A stretch of DNA of 64,000 nucleotides, taken from positions 1 through 64,000 of the forward strand of contig JAUHXC010000044.1 of the NCBI GenBank assembly GCA_030427205.1, read 5' to 3'. Below, in pieces: positions 7,915-13,666 of the stretch; positions within the stretch are counted from its first letter, which is position 1; each line of letters opens with the position of its first letter. Under the pieces are notes generated by a model that made no database searches, was not told the origin of the DNA, and saw nothing but the letters and a program-made list of their open reading frames with translations. The DNA comes from a bacterium. Its GTDB lineage: Bacteria > Myxococcota_A > Bradymonadia > UBA7976 > UBA1532. The position numbers and the translations under genes were made by a program.

Positions 7915-8274
7915 ATGCACCCCATCGCCCGCTTCCATCACCTCGGCGCCGGCCACCGTGACCTCGACGCCGTCGACCTCTTCGGCATCTTCACCGTCGA
8001 CCCCGACGGCACCCGGCGCGACCCCGACCCGAGCGATCCGGCGACGGCCTGGCTGGCGGTGGTGATGCCCGCCGGCCAGCGGACCTACAAGGTGGTCTGG
8101 GCCCGGCCGAGCATGGCGAGCATCGGCCAGCGCTTCGGCGCGGCGGGGCTGCTCACCAACCGGATGGTCATGCGCCAGGTCGAGCGGCTGCACTACGACC
8201 TCGAGCGCCGCGACGTCGCCGACGACCAGCCGCCGGTGCACCTCAACCGCGACATCATCCGCGCGCTGGCCTGA
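7915..8274 (+). CDS. Small prophage protein of unknown function
   Basis: Predicted 119-residue protein. The ATG at 7915 has GGAGG about 8 bases upstream. The first half is beta-rich (DAVDLFGIFTVDPDGT, WLAVVMPAGQRTYKVVW); the second half is helical and basic. It is the first rightward gene after the operator cluster and starts the run leading to the terminase. No family recognised. Confidence 0.65.
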   Translation: MHPIARFHHLGAGHRDLDAVDLFGIFTVDPDGTRRDPDPSDPATAWLAVVMPAGQRTYKVVWARPSMASIGQRFGAAGLLTNRMVMRQVERLHYDLERRDVADDQPPVHLNRDIIRALA

Positions 8275-8310
8275 GCGTCCCGCTCGGCGCCCGGGCGGGC
8301 ACCGGGACGC
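8275..8310. repeat. Prophage inverted repeat, copy 3 (perfect 8-bp arms)
   Basis: GCGTCCCG (8275-8282) and CGGGACGC (8303-8310) are 20 bp apart, starting right after the stop codon of the previous gene and followed at 8316 by the 33-bp element. There is no T-run, so it is not a standard terminator. Confidence 0.85.
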
Positions 8311-8315
8311 GCTGT

Positions 8316-8348
8316 GGCACCGCCCGGCGACCGCCCGCCGAGGGTGCC
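8316..8348 (+). promoter_or_regulatory. Start-associated 33-bp element, copy 2
   Basis: GGCACC (8316-8321) to GGTGCC (8343-8348), exactly 33 bp, with GCGACC and CCGAGGGT at the same internal positions as copy 1. It begins 57 bp before the ATG at 8373. Confidence 0.75.
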
Positions 8349-8372
8349 ACCCGCCACCGCCGAGGTCCGCCG

Positions 8373-8552
8373 ATGCACTCTTTCGAACGCCAGCCGTCTA
8401 CCCGCCAGGTCCCCGTCGACGACGTGCTCGAGCTGGGCCGAGCCTACGAGCGGCGCGCCGCTGACCTTCGGGTCCGGCTGGCGGTCTGGCGTGGGATCGC
8501 GCTGCTCGCGGTCCTCGCTGCAGTCTTCGCAGTCATGGTCGCGTCTCTATGA
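8373..8552 (+). CDS. 59-residue single-pass membrane protein
   Basis: A short gene read directly from the sequence: MHSFERQPSTRQVPVDDV, then a charged helix with ERRAADLRVRL, then a hydrophobic C-terminal segment (GIALLAVLAAVFAVMVASL) and a TGA at 8550-8552. The layout is a soluble N-terminus with a C-terminal membrane anchor. The ribosome site is GAGGTCCGCCG before the ATG. It is preceded by the inverted repeat plus 33-bp element and followed directly by another inverted repeat. A holin-like, pinholin or anchor role is possible but not shown. Confidence 0.7.
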   Translation: MHSFERQPSTRQVPVDDVLELGRAYERRAADLRVRLAVWRGIALLAVLAAVFAVMVASL

Positions 8553-8553
8553 C

Positions 8554-8587
8554 TGTCCCGTTTGGTATGACACATGACTACGGGACA
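8554..8587. repeat. Prophage inverted repeat, copy 4
   Basis: TGTCCCG (8554-8560) and CGGGACA (8581-8587) are 20 bp apart, with an AT-rich spacer, starting 2 bp after a stop codon. Confidence 0.8.
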
Positions 8588-8726
8588 CGCGGGCGTCGCA
8601 TCCCGTGAATGGCGGCTGACCAGAAAATACCCAAAAGACGCGCACAATTACGGGTCTCCTGACGGAAACGGTCAGGGGGTTGATGGCACCATGGGCACCG
8701 TCAACCGACCAACTTCCGAGTGACAG
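8588..8726 (+). promoter_or_regulatory. Low-GC leader before the sigma-like gene
   Basis: This 139-bp stretch is visibly less GC-rich than its surroundings and holds no gene. It contains CCTGAC...GTCAGG (about 8659-8677) and GGTTGA...TCAACC, either of which could form a hairpin or an operator. A promoter for the regulator-terminase-capsid run is likely here; no -35/-10 pair is clear. Confidence 0.4.
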
Positions 8727-9422
8727 ATGGGCCATCGCTCTGGCGGCGGCCAGGCCAAAGGAGCGCGGATGATCTTTGTGCGTGAGCGGACGTTGGAGTT
8801 GCTGGCCAGTCAGTTCGGGATCCTGGGCAAAGGGCCCGACTACGGCACCCCCAGAACCGAGGCCGAGGTCCTGGCGGCCGACGCCGACGCCGAGGCGGTC
8901 GACGAGCGCCGAGCGGCGACCCTGCGAGAGCAGCGCCGCCGGCTGTGGGGGGTCATCCACCGTCTGCCCACCGACGAGCAGATCATCATCCAGGGCATCA
9001 GCGCCGGGCAGACCCACGAGCAGATCGCCGAGCAGCTCGGCATCACCCGAGTGACCGTCACCGAGCGGCTGCCCACCATCATCAACCGCATCCGCTTCTG
9101 GCTCGGCCTGGCCGACTTGCCCGACGATGAGGAGCTGCAGGCGCACCTCATCGGGTGCGGCCTGTCGGAGAAGGTCAGCCGCCGCGTGTCGGCCTACCTC
9201 GCCGGCGAGTCGCTGCGGGACATCGCCAAGGCCGAGGAGCGGCACCACGTGGTCGTGATGCGGTCGATCGACCGCGGGATGGAGCGTGTGCGCGGACGGG
9301 GCAAGAAGTGCGGGGTGTCGAAGGCGGTGGCCAAGGCCTACGACCAGCGCCGCAACTACCGGCCGCCGACCGCGAGCACGAAGCACATCGAGGCCCCGCA
9401 GCACATCGAGGCCCCGCGATGA
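8727..9422 (+). CDS. Sigma-region-4-like phage transcription regulator
   Basis: Predicted 231-residue protein. Residues about 80-120 (LPTDEQIIIQGISAGQTHEQ, then IAEQLGITRVTV) form a sigma-70 region 4/LuxR-type helix-turn-helix. A second similar unit follows at about 148-190 (VSRRVSAYLAGESLRDIAK). The C-terminus carries a short direct repeat, KHIEAPQHIEAP. The gene sits directly before the small terminase and overlaps it by 4 bases (ATGA), the position of late-gene regulators of the ArpU/sigma-like type. It is a candidate for recognising the repeated elements of this prophage. The start could also be the ATG of the MIFVRERTLE segment. Confidence 0.65.
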   Translation: MGHRSGGGQAKGARMIFVRERTLELLASQFGILGKGPDYGTPRTEAEVLAADADAEAVDERRAATLREQRRRLWGVIHRLPTDEQIIIQGISAGQTHEQIAEQLGITRVTVTERLPTIINRIRFWLGLADLPDDEELQAHLIGCGLSEKVSRRVSAYLAGESLRDIAKAEERHHVVVMRSIDRGMERVRGRGKKCGVSKAVAKAYDQRRNYRPPTASTKHIEAPQHIEAPR

Positions 9423-9994
9423 GCCGCTGCACGGCCGCCGAGCGGGACCTGCGGGTGGGCAAGGTCATCGAGTGGGTCAACGAGGGGCAGAGCCGGGCCA
9501 ACATCATCCGCCTGTGCCGCGCCGAGTGGGACATCAAGCCGCGCACGGTCGACGCCTACATCAAGCGGGCCCGGGAGGTGATCGGCGACGAGGCGCGGGC
9601 TGGGGTGCGCGCCGAGCTGCAGGGCAGCCGACGCGAGAACCGGGACGAGGCGGTCGAGGCCGCGACCAGGCGCTTCGACGCGCTGCCGTCTCGGGACGGG
9701 GTGCGCCTCGACGTCCTGAACATGCTCTACGAGCAGTACGCCCTGGCAAAAATCAACGGCGACGCGGCGACGGCGCTGAAGGCGGCCGAGAAGCTGGCCG
9801 AGCTGATGGGCGTGCGCTGGGCCGACCTGCAGGACACGCTCGAGGATGACGCCGAGGACTACCCCGAGAAGGTGCGCCAGGCGCTGGCGCTGCTCCTCGG
9901 TGGGGCCCAGGGCCTGCGCGCCCAGCGCGGGCTGCCCGCTATCGCCGAGCGTCCCGTTGAGACGCCGGCGATCCAGGGGGACGCCATTTGCTGA
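9419..9994 (+). CDS. Small terminase subunit (probable)
   Basis: Predicted 191-residue protein from the ATG overlapping the previous stop; upstream in-frame ATGs lie inside the regulator. Residues about 15-50 (KVIEWVNEGQSRANIIRL, then KPRTVDAYIKRA) form an N-terminal helix-turn-helix, as small terminases use to bind the packaging site. A central helical region for oligomerisation follows, with an Ala/Gly-rich tail. The position just upstream of the large terminase supports the call. Sequence alone does not prove the family. Confidence 0.65.
   Translation: MSRCTAAERDLRVGKVIEWVNEGQSRANIIRLCRAEWDIKPRTVDAYIKRAREVIGDEARAGVRAELQGSRRENRDEAVEAATRRFDALPSRDGVRLDVLNMLYEQYALAKINGDAATALKAAEKLAELMGVRWADLQDTLEDDAEDYPEKVRQALALLLGGAQGLRAQRGLPAIAERPVETPAIQGDAIC
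9949..9984. repeat. Prophage inverted repeat, copy 5
   Basis: GCGTCCCG (9949-9956) and GGGGACGC (9977-9984) match in 7 of 8 pairs and are 20 bp apart. The right arm ends 3 bases before the TTG start at 9988. Confidence 0.65.
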
Positions 9995-10206
9995 CCAAGG
10001 CCCAGAGCGCTTTCTGCGACGCTCTGATCGGCTGGTTCATGGGGACGGTCGACGAGGAAGAAGTCGATCGGCTGCTGACCGAGACCCAGGGCCAGATCTG
10101 CGGGCTGCAGGACCTCGTTGCCCGTGCGTGGATGGAGGGCCTCGACATCCATCCAGCACTGCAGGCGTTCTTCTTTCGGGGCTCCCGGCCCATCTATCAC
10201 GCCTGA
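9988..10206 (+). CDS. Small protein between the terminase genes
   Basis: Predicted 72-residue protein opening at a TTG that overlaps the end of the small terminase (TTGCTGA). It is helical, acidic in the middle and ends in an aromatic tail. An in-frame ATG at 10039 would give a shorter version. It is placed between small and large terminase and directly before a 33-bp element. No family recognised; a packaging accessory protein is possible from position. Confidence 0.5.
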   Translation: MLTKAQSAFCDALIGWFMGTVDEEEVDRLLTETQGQICGLQDLVARAWMEGLDIHPALQAFFFRGSRPIYHA

Positions 10207-10239
10207 CGCACCGCTGCCCGACCATCCCCCGAGGGTATG
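10207..10239 (+). promoter_or_regulatory. Start-associated 33-bp element, copy 3
   Basis: CGCACCGCT, CCCGACC and CCCCGAGGGT lie at the same internal spacing as the other copies. The last three bases are the ATG of the large terminase. Confidence 0.65.
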
Positions 10240-11736
10240 GCGGCTCCCTTCTCTCCCAACCTCAGCGGCTTCCGCGCCACCCCCGTCGGCGCCGACATGC
10301 TCTACGAGCTGGTCGCTGGCACCAAGCTCACCGTGGTCTGGGGCGGGGTCGGCTCGGGCAAGAGCTGGGCGATCGCCCAGATGGCGGTCTACGCCGCCCT
10401 CACGCGCGAGGCCTGGGACCCCGAGGCGCAGCGCCGGGCCGGCCCGATCGACATCCTGGTCACCGGCCGCCACCGCTCGGAGCTCATCCAGAACCTCTGG
10501 CGGCCCTTCGACGACGTCGTCGGCGCCCTGGGCGGGGTCTGGGTCAACGATCCGAAGTGGTACCGGTGGGAGCTGCCCAACGGCGCCCGGATCACCTTCC
10601 AGCACTACCAGTGCCATGGTGAGGAGCGGAACACCCTCGAGGGGCGGACCTACAGCCTCATCATCTCCGACGAGACCGCCCAGCTGCCCGACACCTTCTA
10701 CTTCCACAGCTTCGAGCGCTGCAGGCGGCCCTCGGTCGACCTGTGGGGCCGGGTCTACCTGCCGCAGATCTTCTGGGTCGGCCGGCCGGCGGCGAACGAC
10801 GGCTACCTGCGAGAAGCGCGGCGCCGGAAGGACGAGGGGGCCGACGTCGCCATCCTCTACGCCCGCACCGCCGACAACCCGTGGAACGGGCCCGACTACG
10901 TCGAGAGCATCCGCCAAGGTCGCTCGAGGGCCGAGTTCGAGGCGCTGACGCAAGAGGTGCTCGGCGCGACCTTCCCCAGCAAGGGGGCGATCTACGCCGA
11001 CTGGGAGGCGGCGATCTGGCCCGCGGGCAACCTTTACGAGCTGCCCGACGACGCCCATGAGCGGCCCACGTGGATCGCCGTCGACACCTCGGTCATGCAC
11101 ACCTCGGTGATCTGGCTGCAGGTCCACGTGGTCGACGGGCAGCCGCTACTGGTCATCGTCGACGAGTGGCACCCGCACGGTGTGCCGACCTCGATCCAGG
11201 ACATCATCAAGGAGGCCCACGACCGCCCCTGGGCGCTGTGCGGGGTGATCATCGACCCGGCCGCCCGCCGTCGCGAGCGGGTCGCGGGTCTGGCCAGCCA
11301 GGTCGACGTCATCGGGCGTGAGGTCGACGAGGACCCCGACGGCCTCGGCGGTGGTCTCGGGGTGCCGGTCAAGTCGGTGCTGCCGGCCAACCGCCGCGGG
11401 GTGCGAGATGGGGTCATGCGGGTGATGGCGCGGATCTGCTCGGCGTCGGGCATCCGCACCGTGGTCGTGGCGCGGCACCTCTGGGACAACCCGCCGCACC
11501 GCGCCGGCGTCCGCCACTCGATCCAGGCCTATGCCTGGGACCCGGTCACCGGGAAGCCGAAGAAGGGCGAGGCCTGCGAGCACGCCGACAACTGCGCCGA
11601 CGTCATCCGCTACGCGGTCTGCCACCTGGCGTGGTACGGGCCCCCCGAGCCCATCGAGGTCGACGAGATCACCACCTCCGAACCGCTGCGCATCCCCCGA
11701 AAGCACGGCGGGACACGGCACCGACGCCGCCGGTGA
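10237..11736 (+). CDS. terL: Large terminase subunit (ATPase/nuclease)
   Basis: Predicted 499-residue packaging motor. Walker A is GGVGSGKS at residues 36-43 with Lys42; Walker B is SLIISDE with Asp145-Glu146. The C-terminal RNase H-like nuclease shows its acidic motifs at IAVDTS (Asp283), GVIIDP (Asp340) and HADNCADVIRY (about 457-467). The protein ends in a basic tail (HRRRR). Length and motif order are typical of tailed-phage TerL. It packages DNA into the prohead through the portal encoded next. The start follows the 33-bp element; the N-terminus MAAPFSP resembles the start of the portal (MASPFDP). Confidence 0.93.
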   Translation: MAAPFSPNLSGFRATPVGADMLYELVAGTKLTVVWGGVGSGKSWAIAQMAVYAALTREAWDPEAQRRAGPIDILVTGRHRSELIQNLWRPFDDVVGALGGVWVNDPKWYRWELPNGARITFQHYQCHGEERNTLEGRTYSLIISDETAQLPDTFYFHSFERCRRPSVDLWGRVYLPQIFWVGRPAANDGYLREARRRKDEGADVAILYARTADNPWNGPDYVESIRQGRSRAEFEALTQEVLGATFPSKGAIYADWEAAIWPAGNLYELPDDAHERPTWIAVDTSVMHTSVIWLQVHVVDGQPLLVIVDEWHPHGVPTSIQDIIKEAHDRPWALCGVIIDPAARRRERVAGLASQVDVIGREVDEDPDGLGGGLGVPVKSVLPANRRGVRDGVMRVMARICSASGIRTVVVARHLWDNPPHRAGVRHSIQAYAWDPVTGKPKKGEACEHADNCADVIRYAVCHLAWYGPPEPIEVDEITTSEPLRIPRKHGGTRHRRRR

Positions 11737-11743
11737 CCACCGT

Positions 11744-11822
11744 CGAGCCAGGGCTGAGCTATCGGGGTAGCTATCGCCGAGCCAGGGCCGAGCTATCGGG
11801 GTAGCTATCGCCGAGCTATCGC
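11744..11822. repeat. 34-bp tandem repeat between terminase and portal
   Basis: Two 34-bp copies (11744-11777 and 11778-11811, one mismatch) and an 11-bp partial third fill most of the only sizeable gap in the head module. Each copy contains AGCTA-TCGGGG-TAGCT, a small hairpin with a hexanucleotide loop. A packaging (pac/cos) signal or an mRNA processing site are both plausible next to terL; no proof is visible. Confidence 0.8.
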
Positions 11823-11825
11823 CTC

Positions 11826-11858
11826 GGCACCGTTCTTCGACGCCTTTCCGAGTGCATG
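11826..11858 (+). promoter_or_regulatory. Start-associated 33-bp element, copy 4
   Basis: GGCACCG, then TCGACG, then TCCGAGTGC, and the element ends exactly at the ATG of the portal gene, as copy 3 ends at the ATG of terL. It is more diverged internally than the other copies. Confidence 0.6.
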
Positions 11859-13493
11859 GCGTCTCCCTTCGACCCCTTCCGCCCGCTCTACGACCCGCGG
11901 CGCTGGTTCGCAACGCGGCCCGATCCGGCGGGCCGGCCCGCCGAGCGTCCCGCTGCTCGACCTGGTCGATCATCGGGACGGCTGGCCCCCGACGCCAACG
12001 CAAGAAACCGCGAAGACGCCGTTCGCGCCGCGACGCACATCCTGCGCTGGGCCGAAGCCGATCTCGAAAAGGGGGTCCTGGTCGGCGCCGGGCCCAAGGT
12101 CCCCCGACGCACTCGAGGATGGTCCGACAATGGCCGACGTCAGGCGCCGCTCACCGAGTCCGAGCTGCGGGGCTGGGCCGGCACGCGGATGCACCACGGC
12201 CAGGTCTCGGACCATGAGACCCACCCCGAGCTGCAGGGCGACCAGTGGCCGATCGCCGAGCGCGATATGCGCCGCACCGACAGCAGCGTCGGCGCGATCT
12301 GGCGGGCCACCCGGGATTCGCTCCTCTCGGCGCGTTGGTCGTTCAAGCCGGGCGACAGCGACCACCCGGTGAGCCGCCGGCTCGCCGATACGGCCAACCG
12401 CCTGTTCGGGTTCAACGGCTACACCGGCCGCCTGTTGCGACCCTGGGAGAACGCGCTCGAGCAGGCCGTCCTCTACTTCCCCGTCGGCTTCCGCTACGGC
12501 GAGGTGCGATTCCGGCGGATGCGCAACGGGCGCATCGACATCATCGACCCGTGGGTCGATCGCGAGCCGACTGCCCACTACCGGTGGGTCTTCGACGACC
12601 AGGGCGACTGGATCGGGGTGCAGCAGAAGGCGCCCGTCGGCGACCTCGGCCGGACCTTGGGCCCTGGACCGTTCATCCCGGCTGATGAGCTGGTCTACCT
12701 CGCCCATGGCGTCGAGGGGCAGAACCTCAGCGGCTGCGGCGCGCTGCGTCCGGCCTACGACCCGCTCTCGCGCAAGCGCGACGTCGAGGATCTGAGCATG
12801 GCGGCCACCGAGCGGTGGTCGAACGGTGTGCCCGAGATCGTGATCGACGAGCAGGGCGCCCAGGACGCCGGCGTCTCGCCGGCCGAGCTCGAGCAGCAAG
12901 CCCAGCAGGTCCGCCAGTCGGTCGCGGCCTTCCTCACCGGCGACTGCGCCTGGATCGAGACCACGCCGTGGGTGCTGGTCAAACAGTTCGGCGGTGACCT
13001 CGACCCCTCGCGCGCGATGGCCCAGATCGAGGCTCTCGACGGTGCCATCAAAGGCACCTTCCTGCTGCAGTTCCTCAACCTGGGCACGACGCCGACGGGC
13101 AGCCGTTCGGTCGGCGAGGTGCACCACGACCTGTGGCGGACGTCGCTGTGCCAGGTGCTCGACCGGGTCGCTGCAGCCTACAACGGCTGCCAGCGCCCGG
13201 GCGGCGGCGTCATCGGGCGGTGGGTCGACCTCAACTGGGCCGGCGTCGATCCCGACCTCTACCCCCGCCTCGAGCACGCGGGGCTGTCCGTCGACCCGCT
13301 CGTCGACGCCATCACCAGCGGCAAGATCGAGAGCCTGACCACCGCCAGGTGGCTCGACCCCGAGAACCAGTCCGACCGCGATCGTGTGCGGCACCGCGTG
13401 GGCTTCGGCCTCGAGCGTACGGACCGCACGACCCCGCCGGCCGTCGAGGTCGACGACCCGGCACCCACCACCAGCCCGGAGGCATTGCCTTGA
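11856..13493 (+). CDS. Portal protein, DUF935/Mu gp29-like
   Basis: Predicted 545-residue protein. The block ERDMRRTDSSVGAIWRATRD, followed by LLSARWSFKPGD and then YGEVRFRRMRNGRIDIIDPW, matches the DUF935 portal family known from Mu-like phages. There is an acidic, Pro-rich C-terminus. The first 40 residues are Pro/Arg-rich and poorly conserved, so a later start is possible; I keep the ATG that follows the 33-bp element. The protein forms the dodecameric vertex through which TerL pumps DNA. Its stop overlaps the next start (TGATG). Confidence 0.85.
   Translation: MASPFDPFRPLYDPRRWFATRPDPAGRPAERPAARPGRSSGRLAPDANARNREDAVRAATHILRWAEADLEKGVLVGAGPKVPRRTRGWSDNGRRQAPLTESELRGWAGTRMHHGQVSDHETHPELQGDQWPIAERDMRRTDSSVGAIWRATRDSLLSARWSFKPGDSDHPVSRRLADTANRLFGFNGYTGRLLRPWENALEQAVLYFPVGFRYGEVRFRRMRNGRIDIIDPWVDREPTAHYRWVFDDQGDWIGVQQKAPVGDLGRTLGPGPFIPADELVYLAHGVEGQNLSGCGALRPAYDPLSRKRDVEDLSMAATERWSNGVPEIVIDEQGAQDAGVSPAELEQQAQQVRQSVAAFLTGDCAWIETTPWVLVKQFGGDLDPSRAMAQIEALDGAIKGTFLLQFLNLGTTPTGSRSVGEVHHDLWRTSLCQVLDRVAAAYNGCQRPGGGVIGRWVDLNWAGVDPDLYPRLEHAGLSVDPLVDAITSGKIESLTTARWLDPENQSDRDRVRHRVGFGLERTDRTTPPAVEVDDPAPTTSPEALP
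11945..11980. repeat. Prophage inverted repeat, copy 6
   Basis: GCGTCCCG (11945-11952) and CGGGACG (11974-11980), 21 bp apart, inside the variable 5' end of the portal gene. Confidence 0.7.
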
Positions 13494-13666
13494 TGCGCCA
13501 CCTGACCACCCTCGCCGCCCTCACCTTCGCCCTCTCGCTCACCGCCTGTACCAGCGCGGTGTCGGTCGCCACCTGCGACTCGGCGCTGCAGCGGCCCGAT
13601 CGGGCCGAGCCGGACCCGCAGGAGGCGCCCGAGGTCGAAGAGCCCGAGGACGCCGAGAGCCGCTGA
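13493..13666 (+). CDS. 57-residue acidic/proline-rich lipoprotein
   Basis: MRHLTTLAALTFALSLTACTS is a clean lipoprotein signal with the lipobox Cys at residue 19. The mature part is about 39 residues, rich in Pro, Glu and Asp. Both ends overlap neighbours as TGATG, so it is translationally coupled between portal and protease. Very short Pro-rich outer-membrane lipoproteins encoded in phages are often Rz1-type spanin subunits, but Rz1 genes normally lie with lysis genes and no inner-membrane partner is visible here. Confidence 0.7.
   Translation: MRHLTTLAALTFALSLTACTSAVSVATCDSALQRPDRAEPDPQEAPEVEEPEDAESR

Noticed and set aside
8275..8310. Intrinsic terminators for the GTCCCG/CGGGAC repeats
   Set aside because: None of the nine copies is followed by a T-run and several lie inside genes.
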